Source: Knoellia flava TL1
GTDB lineage: Bacteria > Actinomycetota > Actinomycetes > Actinomycetales > Dermatophilaceae
NCBI RefSeq assembly: GCF_000768675.1
Contig: NZ_AVPI01000028.1
Coordinates: 1 to 54,624, forward strand
Length of the DNA: 54,624 nt
Direction of reading: 5' to 3'
The notes under the pieces were generated by a model. The model worked only from the letters and a program-made list of their open reading frames with translations. It searched no databases and was not told the DNA's origin. A program made the translations under genes and the position numbers. Below are positions 7,962 to 15,912 of this stretch, piece by piece. Each line of letters starts with the position of its first letter. The first letter of the stretch is position 1.

Positions 7962-7990
7962 TGACCGGCTCGTCGCTCGAGGGCCGGTCA
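7962..7990. terminator. Hairpin between convergent rskA and deacetylase genes
   Basis: TGACCGGC (7962-7969) pairs with GCCGGTCA (7983-7990). It lies between the rskA stop and the convergent deacetylase stop and overlaps the latter. It could act in both directions. There is no T-tract, so the call rests on position and symmetry. Confidence 0.4.
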
Positions 7991-8797
7991 GCCGGCGTCG
8001 AGGTCCTCGAACGGCCAGCCCTCGACCATCCCGGGCGCGCGCCCGGGCTCGATGTAGAACTCGGTGCCGAACCACTCGCGGAACACGTCCTCCGGCATCT
8101 GGAGCATCATCCCGACGTCGCTCGTCTGGCTCGCGTGGCAGGCGAGGGCCGCGCGCTTGGCCTCGAGGTCCGGGCTGACGTCGACCCGCCACGAGATCTG
8201 CGCCTCGGGCGTGCCGAGGGGCTCACCACCGTCGATCGGCTCGTCGGGGTCCCAGCTCTGGTCGGCCTGCCCGGCCTCGACGGCGCGCTCGTAGCCCTTG
8301 CGCATCTCGTCGCGGTTCATCGTCGACTCGAGCAGCCGAGGCCGCTGCGCCGCGAGGTCGGCGGCGCGATGGACGACGTGGTGGACCTTGACGTGGTCGG
8401 GGTGGCCGTAGCCACCGTGCCAGTCGTAGCCGACGAGGACGTCGGCGTCCTCCTCGTCGAGCACCTCGACCAGGCGGCCGGCGGCCTCGTCGAGGTCGGC
8501 GCCGTGGAACGAGCCGTCGTGGCCGTTCTGCTCCCAGCCGTGCATGCCGGAGTCGTGATAGCCCAGCCAGACGATGCGCTCGGTGCCGGTGACCCGGGCC
8601 GACGCCTCGGCCTCGCTACGACGGAAGTCGGCGAGGGTGCTGCCCTCGGGCAGGTCCTCGGGCGAGGTGCCGAGCTCGCCGCCTGTGCCGTAGACGACGA
8701 CCACGCGATGGCCCTCGCGCGACAGCCGGGTCATCGTGCCGGAGGTGCCGGACGCCTCGTCGTCGGGGTGGGCATGGAGGAAGACGATCGTGGCCAT
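7988..8797 (-). CDS. PIG-L/LmbE deacetylase, MshB/Mca-like
   Basis: A 269-residue zinc-dependent deacetylase of the LmbE family. The metal-binding AHPDDE motif lies at residues 9-14, and a second ligand motif GHPDHVKVHHVVHRA lies near residue 130. In actinobacteria this family includes MshB (mycothiol biosynthesis) and Mca (mycothiol S-conjugate amidase). The WHGGYGHPDH region and the C-terminal HASQ stretch resemble both, so I do not choose between them, and a general PIG-L deacetylase is possible. The start at 8797 is an ATG directly before the first beta strand. The gene is monocistronic and convergent with rskA. Confidence 0.82.
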   Translation of the reverse strand: MATIVFLHAHPDDEASGTSGTMTRLSREGHRVVVVYGTGGELGTSPEDLPEGSTLADFRRSEAEASARVTGTERIVWLGYHDSGMHGWEQNGHDGSFHGADLDEAAGRLVEVLDEEDADVLVGYDWHGGYGHPDHVKVHHVVHRAADLAAQRPRLLESTMNRDEMRKGYERAVEAGQADQSWDPDEPIDGGEPLGTPEAQISWRVDVSPDLEAKRAALACHASQTSDVGMMLQMPEDVFREWFGTEFYIEPGRAPGMVEGWPFEDLDAG

Positions 8798-8863
8798 GCG
8801 CCCATCCTGCCGTGCGCCTCGGACACCGTGACCCGTGCCGGATACGCCTGCAGCGAACCCGCC

Positions 8864-9538
8864 TCAGCCTCCGAGGATCGCCGCGACCTCGGTCTGGCCC
8901 CGGTCGCGGGCGTGATCGAGAGCGGTGACTCCGTCGCGGTCGGGGATCGATGGGTCGGCGCCTGCGTCGAGCAGGATCCGCACGATCTCCTGGTGGCGCG
9001 GCCCGCCGTCGCCGAGGATGACCGCCTCGAGCAGCGCGGTCCACCCGAGGTCGTTGACGTGGTCGACGTCGATGCCGGTCTCGACGACCCGACGGACGTA
9101 GTCCACGTGGCCGCGCTCGCTCGCCGGGATGACCGAGACGCCGCCGTAGCGGTTGCGGATCGTGAGGTCGGGCCCGGCGGGCAGCAGCGCCTCGAGCATG
9201 GCGACGCTGCCGGTCACACCGGTGACGAGCCACGGGGTGTCGTGGCGGTCGTCGAGGGCGTCCGCCGACGCGCCCCGCTCCACGAGGACCTCGGCCACCT
9301 CGACGTGGTCGTGGGTCGCGGCGAGCAGCAGTGCGGTGCGCCCCTGCTCGTCGCGCCTCTCGATGTCGGCGCCGGCCTCCAGCGCGGCCCGCACCCCCTC
9401 GACGTCTCCGGACGAAGCGGCGGCGAGGAGGTCGGTCGCGGGACTTGTCACGTCGTCATCCTGCCGTGCCGTGCACCCGCCCACGAGCAGCAGGCACCCC
9501 ATCGCGAGGGCGAGGACGGCGACGACGAGCCGGCGCAC
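8864..9538 (-). CDS. Ankyrin-repeat lipoprotein
   Basis: A 224-residue exported protein. The GTG at 9538 is preceded by a strong AGGAGGTGA ribosome binding site, which fixes the start. A lipobox-type signal (VVAVLALAMGCLLLVGGC) predicts lipid attachment at the cysteine. Four to five ankyrin repeats follow: ATDLLAAASSGDVEGVRAAL, RTALLLAATHDHVEVAEVLV, a degenerate one with SVIPASERGHVDYVRRVV, then GWTALLEAVILGDG and DGVTALDHARDRGQTEVAAI. Ankyrin proteins bind other proteins. No partner is evident from neighbouring genes. Confidence 0.85.
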   Translation of the reverse strand: MRRLVVAVLALAMGCLLLVGGCTARQDDDVTSPATDLLAAASSGDVEGVRAALEAGADIERRDEQGRTALLLAATHDHVEVAEVLVERGASADALDDRHDTPWLVTGVTGSVAMLEALLPAGPDLTIRNRYGGVSVIPASERGHVDYVRRVVETGIDVDHVNDLGWTALLEAVILGDGGPRHQEIVRILLDAGADPSIPDRDGVTALDHARDRGQTEVAAILGG

Positions 9539-9601
9539 GGGGTCACCTCCTGGTCGGGCTCCGACGGGCACTCCCAGTGTCCCCGTTCCTAGGATGACCG
9601 G

Positions 9602-10996
9602 GTGACCGATCGCAGCGCCGCCGTCGCAGAGCTCGCCTCCTCCCTGCCCGAGGGGGTCGTCGCCACCCGCCCGGAAGCGCTCGAGAAGTACCGTTTCGAC
9701 TGGGCCAAGGACCCCGAAGCCGGTATGCCGTGTGCGGCCGTCCGTGCCGAGACCGCCGAGCACGTCCAGGTGGCCGTGCGCTGGGCCGCGAGCCACGGCA
9801 TACCCGTCGTGCCCCGCGGAGCGGGGTCGGGGCTCAGCGGCGGAGCCTCGGCCGTCGAGGGCGGGATCGTCGTCAGCCTCGAGCGGATGACCGCGATCGA
9901 GATCGACCCAGCGGCGCGCTGCGCCGTCGTCGAGCCGGGAGCGTTCAACGCCGCCGTCAAAAAGGCCGCGGCCGAGCACGGCCTCTGGTACCCGCCGGAC
10001 CCGAGCTCGTTCGAGATCTGCTCGATCGGCGGCAACGTCGCGACCAACGCCGGCGGGCTGTGCTGCGTGAAGTACGGCGTGACGACCGACTACGTCCTCG
10101 GGCTCGACGTCGTCCTCGCCGACGGGCGCCTCGTCACGCTCGGTGGCAAGACGATCAAGGACGTCGCCGGCCTGTCGCTGCTCAAGCTCTTCGTCGGCAG
10201 CGAGGGCACGCTCGGCATCGTCACGAGGGTGACGCTCCGTCTCGTCCCCGCGCAGCTCGCTCCCTCGACCCTCGTCGCCACCTTCGATACCGTGCGGGCC
10301 GCGGCCGACGCCGTCGTCGCGATGGGCCGGGTCGTGCGGGCCTCCATGGTCGAGCTCATGGACCGTCCCACGGTCAACCAGGTCGAGGACCACGCGCCCA
10401 TGGGGCTCGACCGCGACCGCGCGCTCCTCCTCGTCCAGTCCGACGCCCCCGAGGGCGCCCGGGAGCAGGAGATGGCGGTCATCGAGAAGGCCTGCGTCGA
10501 GGCCGGGGCGGTCGACGTCTTCGCGACGCACGACCCGGCCGAGGGCGAGTCCTTCGTCCGGGCCCGGCGCCTCGCGTTCCCCGCCGCGGAGGCAGCCGGT
10601 TCGCTGCTCCTCGAGGACGTCGGTGTGCCGGTGCCGCAGCTGCCCGACCTCGTCGCCCGCGTCGAGCAGATCGGTGTCGAGCGAGGCGTCGACGTCGTCT
10701 GCGTCGCGCACGCCGGCGACGGCAACACCCACCCGATCGTCATGTACGACGCCGCCGACGAGGACTCGACGACCCGCGCCCGCGCGGCGTTCGAGGACAT
10801 CCTCACGGCGGCGATCGAGCTCGGCGGGACCATCACCGGCGAGCACGGCGTCGGACGGCTCAAGCGCGACGCGCTGCCCGCGATGCTCGGGCCCGACGTC
10901 ATGGAGCTCAACTCCCGGATCAAGGCCGCCCTCGACCCCCAGGGCCTGTTGAATCCGGGGGCTCTCCTCCCCGTCGTTCCCGCAGGTCAGGGGTAG
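9602..10996 (+). CDS. FAD-linked oxidase, GlcD/D-lactate dehydrogenase type
   Basis: A 464-residue flavoprotein of the VAO/PCMH fold, FAD-binding oxidase C family, oxidising a 2-hydroxy acid such as glycolate or D-lactate. The FAD-binding segment is VVPRGAGSGLSGGASAVEGG (about residues 71-90) followed by SSFEICSIGGNVATNAGG and GSEGTLGIVTRVTL. The C-terminal domain has CVAHAGDGNTHPIV and GTITGEHGVGRLK, matching the histidine-containing signatures of the family. The start is GTG at 9602. It is 63 bp from and divergent to the ankyrin lipoprotein. No iron-sulfur partner (GlcF/LldE) is adjacent. Confidence 0.88.
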   Translation: MTDRSAAVAELASSLPEGVVATRPEALEKYRFDWAKDPEAGMPCAAVRAETAEHVQVAVRWAASHGIPVVPRGAGSGLSGGASAVEGGIVVSLERMTAIEIDPAARCAVVEPGAFNAAVKKAAAEHGLWYPPDPSSFEICSIGGNVATNAGGLCCVKYGVTTDYVLGLDVVLADGRLVTLGGKTIKDVAGLSLLKLFVGSEGTLGIVTRVTLRLVPAQLAPSTLVATFDTVRAAADAVVAMGRVVRASMVELMDRPTVNQVEDHAPMGLDRDRALLLVQSDAPEGAREQEMAVIEKACVEAGAVDVFATHDPAEGESFVRARRLAFPAAEAAGSLLLEDVGVPVPQLPDLVARVEQIGVERGVDVVCVAHAGDGNTHPIVMYDAADEDSTTRARAAFEDILTAAIELGGTITGEHGVGRLKRDALPAMLGPDVMELNSRIKAALDPQGLLNPGALLPVVPAGQG

Positions 10997-11049
10997 AGTC
11001 GGGGCCGATCCGGGCACCCTGCGCCCGGACACGGCCACAAGGAGTGACC

Positions 11050-11310
11050 ATGTACATCGGACTCGGAATCGTCCTCATCGTCCTCGGCGCGATCCTCGCG
11101 TTCGTCCTTCAGGTGGACATCCCCGGCATGGATGACGGCATGCTCGGCTGGATCCTCATCGCCGCCGGAGTCCTCGCGATCCTCCTCTCGTTCGCGATGC
11201 GCGGCCGCACCCGGCCCGCGGGCTACACGACGACCCGCTCCTCACAGGTCGACCCCGCCTCGGGCTCGCGCATCGAGGAGACCCGCGTCGACCCCGACTC
11301 GCGCCTCTGA
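11050..11310 (+). CDS. Small two-helix membrane protein (DUF6458-like)
   Basis: An 86-residue protein with two predicted membrane helices (IGLGIVLIVLGAILAFVLQ and LGWILIAAGVLAILLSFAM) separated by a short loop with VDIPGMDDGM, then a basic and Ser/Thr-rich cytoplasmic tail. The layout and the ID-I-PGMDD loop match the small actinobacterial family usually listed as DUF6458, whose function is unknown. AAGGAG at about 11039-11044 is a good ribosome binding site. A perfect 15-bp hairpin follows the stop. Confidence 0.8.
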   Translation: MYIGLGIVLIVLGAILAFVLQVDIPGMDDGMLGWILIAAGVLAILLSFAMRGRTRPAGYTTTRSSQVDPASGSRIEETRVDPDSRL

Positions 11311-11333
11311 CGCGAGCGCACGACGCGCGCACC

Positions 11334-11365
11334 GAGACCCCGGCGACCACGGTCGCCGGGGTCTC
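11334..11365 (+). terminator. Strong hairpin terminator
   Basis: Perfect 15-base arms GAGACCCCGGCGACC (11334-11348) and their complement (11351-11365) around a 2-base loop, 23 bp after the small membrane protein's stop. There is no T-run, as is common in actinobacterial terminators. Confidence 0.75.
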
Positions 11366-11505
11366 GCGCGTCCGGGCCGGCGCACCCGCACGCCGTGCAG
11401 GTCCAGGGGAGCGCTCCCCATCGACAGGGTCCGGTGGCGCTGGAAGGGTTGGCACCAGAGCGGATCGGGGGAGCCGCTGTCCGGCCCTCGGGTCGGGCGA
11501 CGACC

Positions 11506-11541
11506 GAGGCGCCTGCTCGTGGAGGGGAGAGCAGGCGCCTC
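11506..11541. terminator. Second hairpin before the hemerythrin gene
   Basis: GAGGCGCCTGCTC (11506-11518) pairs with 11529-11541 around a 10-base loop. It stands 73 bp before the hemerythrin ATG in a 300-bp stretch with no recognisable gene. It may be a further terminator or a leader structure. Confidence 0.45.
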
Positions 11542-11613
11542 GCCCGTCCGTGCCAGACGGCGTCATCCGCACGAGGTGTACTCGCCTCGTCCGGTGGCCG
11601 CTACGTTCGGACG

Positions 11614-12246
11614 ATGGCCGAGATGAGCATGAACGAGATCATCCACGCGGCGGTCCGACGCGACCTCGAGCGGTTCGAGTCCGCGCTGCGCTCGTTCCCC
11701 GCCGGTGACGCCGGCCGTGCCCGCCAGCTGCGCCGAGCCTGGGCCACCGTGGACCGGCAGCTGCACCACCACCACGAGACCGAGGACGCCTACGTCTGGC
11801 CCTACGTCCGCAGCCTCGACGTCGCCGACCCCGCACTGCTCGACGACATGGAGGGCGAGCACCGGGCGATGGCGCAGGGCCTGGGCGCCGTCTCGGCAGC
11901 CCTGGACGCCCTCGTCGCCGACCCCACCGCCGAGCGCGCAGCGGCCGCGGCGGACACCGTGGCCGAGACGGCGCGGGTGACCAACGGCCACCTCGCCCAC
12001 GAGGAGTCAGACGTCATGCCGATCATCAACGATCGCCTCGAGACGCCGGAGTGGAAGGCCGTCGAGCGGCAGCTGCGCAAGGGCAGCCCGGCGATGGCCG
12101 GCGAGCTCTTCGCGTGGATCCAGGATGGCGGCGACCCCGCGGCCCAGGCCTCGCTGGCGCGCACGGTCCCCGCTCCGGTGCGCTTCGTCCTCGCACGCAT
12201 CATCGGACGCGGCTACCAGCGCGAGGTCGCCCCGGTCTGGCGCTGA
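11614..12246 (+). CDS. Hemerythrin-like (HHE) domain protein
   Basis: A 210-residue cytosolic protein. The HHE cation-binding fold is seen from iron-ligand positions: an N-terminal helix with IIHAAVRRDLERF, then LHHHHETEDAYVWP, MEGEHRAMAQGL and GHLAHEESDVMPIIND. Such proteins bind a di-iron centre and have been linked to oxygen or nitric oxide sensing and storage. The C-terminal 60 residues form a second helical segment seen in many actinobacterial members. The ATG at 11614 is used. A second in-frame ATG lies four codons on. Function here cannot be refined. Confidence 0.85.
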   Translation: MAEMSMNEIIHAAVRRDLERFESALRSFPAGDAGRARQLRRAWATVDRQLHHHHETEDAYVWPYVRSLDVADPALLDDMEGEHRAMAQGLGAVSAALDALVADPTAERAAAAADTVAETARVTNGHLAHEESDVMPIINDRLETPEWKAVERQLRKGSPAMAGELFAWIQDGGDPAAQASLARTVPAPVRFVLARIIGRGYQREVAPVWR

Positions 12247-12264
12247 CCGCCCTTCAGAGACGCG

Positions 12265-12618
12265 TCACAGCTCCGGGACCGCCCCGAACCTGCGGACCTC
12301 CTGCGGCCAGCCGCAGCCCTCGGCCACCCGCCCCGCCCACATCTTCGCCGTCTCGTCGTTGGGGACCTCGACGACGCAGAACCCACCGAGCTGCTCGGTC
12401 GTCTCCACGTAGGGCCCGTCGGTGATCGTCACCTCGCCGCTCGTCGCGTCGGCGGCGTAGACCGGCGCGCCCTCCTCGAGTCCGCCGGCGAAGACGTAGA
12501 CCCCCGCGGCCTTCATCTCGTCGATGACCGCCATCGACGGCCGCACCCGCGAGAGGAACCACTCCTGCGAGTGGTCGCCGACCCACTGCTGGTTGAAGTA
12601 GATGAGGTACTGCGCCAT
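12265..12618 (-). CDS. YCII-related domain protein
   Basis: A 117-residue protein with the ferredoxin-like YCII/DGPF fold: MAQYLIYFNQQWVG at the start, MKAAGVYVFAGGLEE in the middle, ITDGPYVETTEQLGGFCVVEV carrying the DGPY motif, and the ending WPQEVRRFG. In actinobacteria these proteins often accompany ECF41-type sigma factors, but none is adjacent here. The exact role is unknown. The start at 12618 has AAGGAG-like sequence 6-10 bp upstream. The gene is followed by a convergent hemerythrin gene 18 bp away. Confidence 0.82.
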   Translation of the reverse strand: MAQYLIYFNQQWVGDHSQEWFLSRVRPSMAVIDEMKAAGVYVFAGGLEEGAPVYAADATSGEVTITDGPYVETTEQLGGFCVVEVPNDETAKMWAGRVAEGCGWPQEVRRFGAVPEL

Positions 12619-12721
12619 GTCGTGCTCCTTCGTCGTCGACGGACCCGTCGCCCGTCCCGCCCCGATGACGATCGGACCGCGCCGGTTTCGACACCCATCC
12701 TCGACGAACCTGCCCCAAAAG

Positions 12722-12764
12722 GCCGGTATGCCGGCCGCGCGAGGTGCGCGGCCGGCATACCGGC
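12722..12764. repeat. Perfect 19-bp inverted repeat built on GTATGCCG
   Basis: Arms at 12722-12740 and 12746-12764 are exact complements around the loop GAGGT. Each arm contains CCGGTATGCCGG. It lies in a 230-bp gene-free stretch between the YCII gene and the acyl-CoA dehydrogenase gene. It could terminate transcription from the dehydrogenase side. It also contains two copies of the window-wide octamer. Confidence 0.8.
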
Positions 12765-12776
12765 GGTCGTGCTCTC

Positions 12777-12842
12777 TCGACTTCTTGCCCGGATGGGACA
12801 GGCTCGCTGGCGCTCGCCTGTCGCATCCGGGCAAGAAGTCGA
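12777..12842. terminator. Long hairpin after the acyl-CoA dehydrogenase gene
   Basis: A 19-bp outer stem (12777-12795 with 12824-12842, core CTTCTTGCCCGGATG) continues after one mismatch into a 7-bp inner stem GACAGGC/GCCTGTC. It ends 5 bp before the dehydrogenase stop on the minus strand, so it is placed as its terminator. The stem is longer than a usual terminator. Confidence 0.65.
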
Positions 12843-12847
12843 AGCTG

Positions 12848-14719
12848 TCAGAAGGCGGACTCGGGCACGTCCATGAGCTCGTTGTCGGTCGCCTCGGCCA
12901 TGGTGCGCTCGGCGGCGAGGCGGGGGAGGACCTGGCGGGCGTAGAACTGCGCGGCCGCGACCTTGCCGGTGTAGAAGTCCTTGTCCTTCTCCGACACCTC
13001 GCCCTCGAGGGCCTTGAGCGCGACGTCGGCCTGGCGCAGGAGCAGCCAGCCGACGACGAGGTCACCGGCACCGAGGAGGAGACGCGTGGTGTTCTGGCCG
13101 ACCTTGTAGAGGTTGGCGACGTCGCCGCCCTGACGCGGGTCGGACTTCATGAGCTCGCCGACCATGTAGCCGAGGATGCCCTGGACGTTCTCGAGGGCCT
13201 CGCCGAGCAGCTCACGCTCACGGTCGATCTTGCCGTCGTGGCCGCCGAGGTCCTTGGCGAACTCCTGGATCTGCATGGCGATCGTCGTGAGGGCCTGGGC
13301 CTTGTCCTTGATGATCTTGCGGAAGAAGAAGTCGAGGCCCTGGATCGCGGTCGTGCCCTCGTAGAGGGTGTCGATCTTGGCGTCGCGGACGTACTGCTCG
13401 ACCGGGTAGTCCTGGAGGAAGCCGGAGCCGCCGAACGTCTGGAGCGACTCGGTGCCGAGGAGCACCCAGGCACGCTCGGAGCCGAGGCCCTTGACGATGG
13501 GCAGGAGCAGGTCGTTGACGCGGTTGGCGAGCCCGGCGGCGGAGTCGTGCTCGACCTGCTCGGCGCCGGTGCGCAGCTGCTCGGTGTCGACGACGTCCTG
13601 CTGGCTGGCGGTGAAGAGGACGAGCGCGCGCAGGCCCTCGGCGTAGGCCTTCTGCAGCATGAGGCTGCGGCGCACGTCGGGGTGGTGGGTGATCGTCACG
13701 CGCGGGGCGGACTTGTCGGTCTGCTGGGTGAGGTCCGCGCCCTGCACGCGCTCCTTGGCGTACTCGAGGGCGTTGAGGTAGCCGGTCGACAGGGTGGCGA
13801 TGGCCTTGGTGCCGACGAGCATGCGGGCGTTCTCGATGACGCGGAACATCTGGGCGATGCCGTCGTGGACGTCGCCGAAGAGCGTTCCGGTGGCGGGCTT
13901 CTCGCCGCCGAAGGTGAGCTCGCAGGTCGTCGAGACCTTGAGTCCCATCTTCTTCTCGACGTTGGTGACGTAGACCCCGTTGCGTTCGCCGAGCTCGCCG
14001 GTCTCGAGGTCGACGGCGTACTTCGTGAGGATGAAGAGTGACAGGCCCTTGGTGCCGGGGCCGGCCCCCTCGGGGCGGGCGAGGACGAAGTGGACGACGT
14101 TGTCGACCATGTCGGACTCGGCGCTCGTGATGAAGCGCTTGACCCCGGTGATGTCCCAGGTGCCGTCCTCGTTCTGCGTGGCCTTCGTGCGGCCGGCGCC
14201 GACGTCCGAGCCCGCGTCGGGTTCGGTGAGGACCATCGTGCAGTGCCAGTCCTTCTCGATGATCCAGCGCGCGAGCTTCTTCTGGTCGTCGGTGCCGAGC
14301 AGGTAGAGGAGCTTGGCGAAGGAGTAGGACGCGTTGAACATCGCGAGCGCCGGGTTGGCGCCGAGGACGAGCTCGTTCATCGCCCAGCGCAGGCTCGGCG
14401 GGGCGACGGTCCCGTCGAGCTCGCCGGGGACGTCGACGTTCCAGAAGCCGCTCTCGCGGTAGGCGGCATACGACTTCTTGAAGGACTCCGGCATCGTCAC
14501 GGCCTGGGTCTGCGGGTCGTAGACGGGCGGGTTGCGGTCGGCGTCCTGGAAGGACTCGGCGATCTCGTTCTCGGAGAGGCGCGCCACCTCCTTGAGCATC
14601 TCGCGCGCGGTGTCGGTGTCGACGTCGGCGTAGGGGCCCTGCCCCAGGACGTCGCCGCGACCGAACACCTCGAAGAGGTTGAACTCGATGTCGCGCAGGT
14701 TGCTCTTGTAGTGGCCCAT
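12848..14719 (-). CDS. Acyl-CoA dehydrogenase, FadE5-like
   Basis: A 623-residue flavoenzyme for the first step of beta-oxidation. The acyl-CoA dehydrogenase body is visible: [21 protein letters not shown] (FAD/substrate region, near residue 165), [47 protein letters not shown] and [17 protein letters not shown] with the likely catalytic Glu. The N-terminal extension starting [17 protein letters not shown] and the extra C-terminal helical domain match the long mycobacterial FadE5 type (about 611 residues). A palindromic operator lies 56 bp upstream of the ATG, and a similar one precedes the EtfD homologue in this window, suggesting common control. It ends in long hairpins. Confidence 0.92.
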   Translation of the reverse strand: MGHYKSNLRDIEFNLFEVFGRGDVLGQGPYADVDTDTAREMLKEVARLSENEIAESFQDADRNPPVYDPQTQAVTMPESFKKSYAAYRESGFWNVDVPGELDGTVAPPSLRWAMNELVLGANPALAMFNASYSFAKLLYLLGTDDQKKLARWIIEKDWHCTMVLTEPDAGSDVGAGRTKATQNEDGTWDITGVKRFITSAESDMVDNVVHFVLARPEGAGPGTKGLSLFILTKYAVDLETGELGERNGVYVTNVEKKMGLKVSTTCELTFGGEKPATGTLFGDVHDGIAQMFRVIENARMLVGTKAIATLSTGYLNALEYAKERVQGADLTQQTDKSAPRVTITHHPDVRRSLMLQKAYAEGLRALVLFTASQQDVVDTEQLRTGAEQVEHDSAAGLANRVNDLLLPIVKGLGSERAWVLLGTESLQTFGGSGFLQDYPVEQYVRDAKIDTLYEGTTAIQGLDFFFRKIIKDKAQALTTIAMQIQEFAKDLGGHDGKIDRERELLGEALENVQGILGYMVGELMKSDPRQGGDVANLYKVGQNTTRLLLGAGDLVVGWLLLRQADVALKALEGEVSEKDKDFYTGKVAAAQFYARQVLPRLAAERTMAEATDNELMDVPESAF

Positions 14720-14774
14720 GCAGCCATGGTGCTACCGACGAGTAGCGAGCGGCAAGATGAGCGACCGGTTTGTG

Positions 14775-14792
14775 ACTAAGCGCACGCTTAGT
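14775..14792. promoter_or_regulatory. TetR-type operator upstream of the acyl-CoA dehydrogenase
   Basis: ACTAAGCG-CA-CGCTTAGT is a perfect 18-base palindrome (core TAAGC-N4-GCTTA), 56 bp upstream of the dehydrogenase ATG. Its form is typical of operators bound by TetR-family fatty-acid regulators. No tetR gene is in the window. A one-mismatch relative lies at 42257-42270. Confidence 0.7.
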
Positions 14793-14818
14793 GGGCTGGG
14801 TCACGTCGCGGACATGGC

Positions 14819-14847
14819 CGGCATACGGTCGATGACGCCGTATGCCG
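14819..14847. repeat. Intergenic hairpin of paired CGGCATAC/GTATGCCG
   Basis: CGGCATACGG (14819-14828) and CCGTATGCCG (14838-14847) form a 10-bp stem with a 9-base loop in the region between the dehydrogenase start and the next rightward gene. It is one of three intergenic hairpins made from the same octamer. Confidence 0.7.
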
Positions 14848-14896
14848 TGTGTGCCGGTCCTCATCTCGGGTGCACGCGTGTGGTTCGCTGGCTGTC

Positions 14897-15598
14897 ATGC
14901 CCGCCGGACCCAGCGACCCCGCACGCCGAACACAGGACGAGGACGCGACGACCGCGTCGGCCCCGACGACCGCGACCGCCAAGAAGGTAGCCGCCGAGAA
15001 GGCTCCTGCCACGGTCCCCGCGAAGGCCGAAGAGAAGGCCGCCGCAGATAAGGCAGCGGCCGAGGCCCCGGCGAGCAGCGCCGCGGTGACCGAGGCGACC
15101 GCCGCCGTCGAGCGCCGGGAGCTGTGGGTGGCCCGCGACGTGCTCGCCGCGCACGTGCGCGAGGAGCGTGACATCGAGGCGCTGCGCCTGCTCGGCGAGG
15201 TGCACCACGGGATGGGCGACCTGCCCGCCGCGGGCGCTGCGTGGTTCGGCGCCGGCGTCAAGGGCCCCGAGGTCGACGCGGCCGTCGAGGCCTGGCGCGC
15301 GTCGCACGGTGACGACTTCGCCGCGATGTGGCGCTCGCTGCCCCGGTCGGTCCGCCAGGAGCCGCGGTCCAAGAAGGTCGAGGCGCTGCGCGCCAAGGCG
15401 CTCGAGGCGCGCGACGCCCAGGACGCCGCGGCCTCGGCGTCGTCGAGCGCCGTGGTCCCGGCCGCCGCGGGCGAGTCTCCGGGCAGCGGAGGCATCGACG
15501 CGGCCCAGATCATCGCCTGGGTCATCGCGGCGTTCGTCGTCGTATGCGCGGTCGTGGGACTCGTCCAGATCCTGCGCTGGATGGTCCCCGGGGGCTGA
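14897..15598 (+). CDS. Alanine-rich protein with C-terminal membrane helix, unknown function
   Basis: A 233-residue protein. The first 70 residues are low-complexity Ala/Lys/Glu/Thr (AKKVAAEKAPATVPAKAEEK), probably disordered or coiled. Residues about 80-185 form a helical module: RRELWVARDVLAAHVRE, EALRLLGEVHHGMGDLPAAGAAWFGAG and WRSLPRSVRQEP. This is TPR-like and reminiscent of actinobacterial DUF6584 proteins. A C-terminal membrane helix (AAQIIAWVIAAFVVVCAVVGLVQILRW) ends the protein, so it is tail-anchored with the bulk in the cytoplasm. The ATG at 14897 begins the low-complexity part. An upstream in-frame start is unlikely given the hairpin there. No function is assigned. Confidence 0.75.
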   Translation: MPAGPSDPARRTQDEDATTASAPTTATAKKVAAEKAPATVPAKAEEKAAADKAAAEAPASSAAVTEATAAVERRELWVARDVLAAHVREERDIEALRLLGEVHHGMGDLPAAGAAWFGAGVKGPEVDAAVEAWRASHGDDFAAMWRSLPRSVRQEPRSKKVEALRAKALEARDAQDAAASASSSAVVPAAAGESPGSGGIDAAQIIAWVIAAFVVVCAVVGLVQILRWMVPGG

Positions 15599-15610
15599 TC
15601 GACGTCGGTT

Positions 15611-15652
15611 CGCACGGACGCGGACCGCACGGACGCGGACCGCACGGATGGG
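15611..15652 (+). repeat. Short 15-bp tandem repeat
   Basis: CGCACGGACGCGGAC occurs twice head to tail (15611-15625, 15626-15640) with a third partial copy. It lies in the gene-free stretch 15599-15912, which otherwise holds only the hairpin at 15668-15699 and presumably the kinase promoter. Confidence 0.75.
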
Positions 15653-15667
15653 CGACGGGCGACCCTC

Positions 15668-15699
15668 CGGCATACGCCGCTCTTCGTGCTCGTATGCCG
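15668..15699. repeat. Intergenic hairpin of paired CGGCATACG/CGTATGCCG
   Basis: 9-bp arms at 15668-15676 and 15691-15699 with a 14-base loop, between the alanine-rich protein gene and the kinase gene. It is the third intergenic hairpin using the octamer. Confidence 0.65.
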
Positions 15700-15912
15700 T
15701 CCGCGCGCCGCGCGTGGCGACGTCCGGGTAGGTGAATGTTTGACCACTTCGCCGTGCTCGATGTCCACCGAACGGGCCGCGACCTGCGACAATGGGTTCA
15801 GCCGTCCCTCCGTTGTGGAGGGCGCCCACCCTGCCAGGACTTCCGTGAACTCCGCTCTCCCCTGCTTCCCGATGTTCGGCGCCTTCCGCGCCGGCGTCGC
15901 CGGTTCCCCCTC

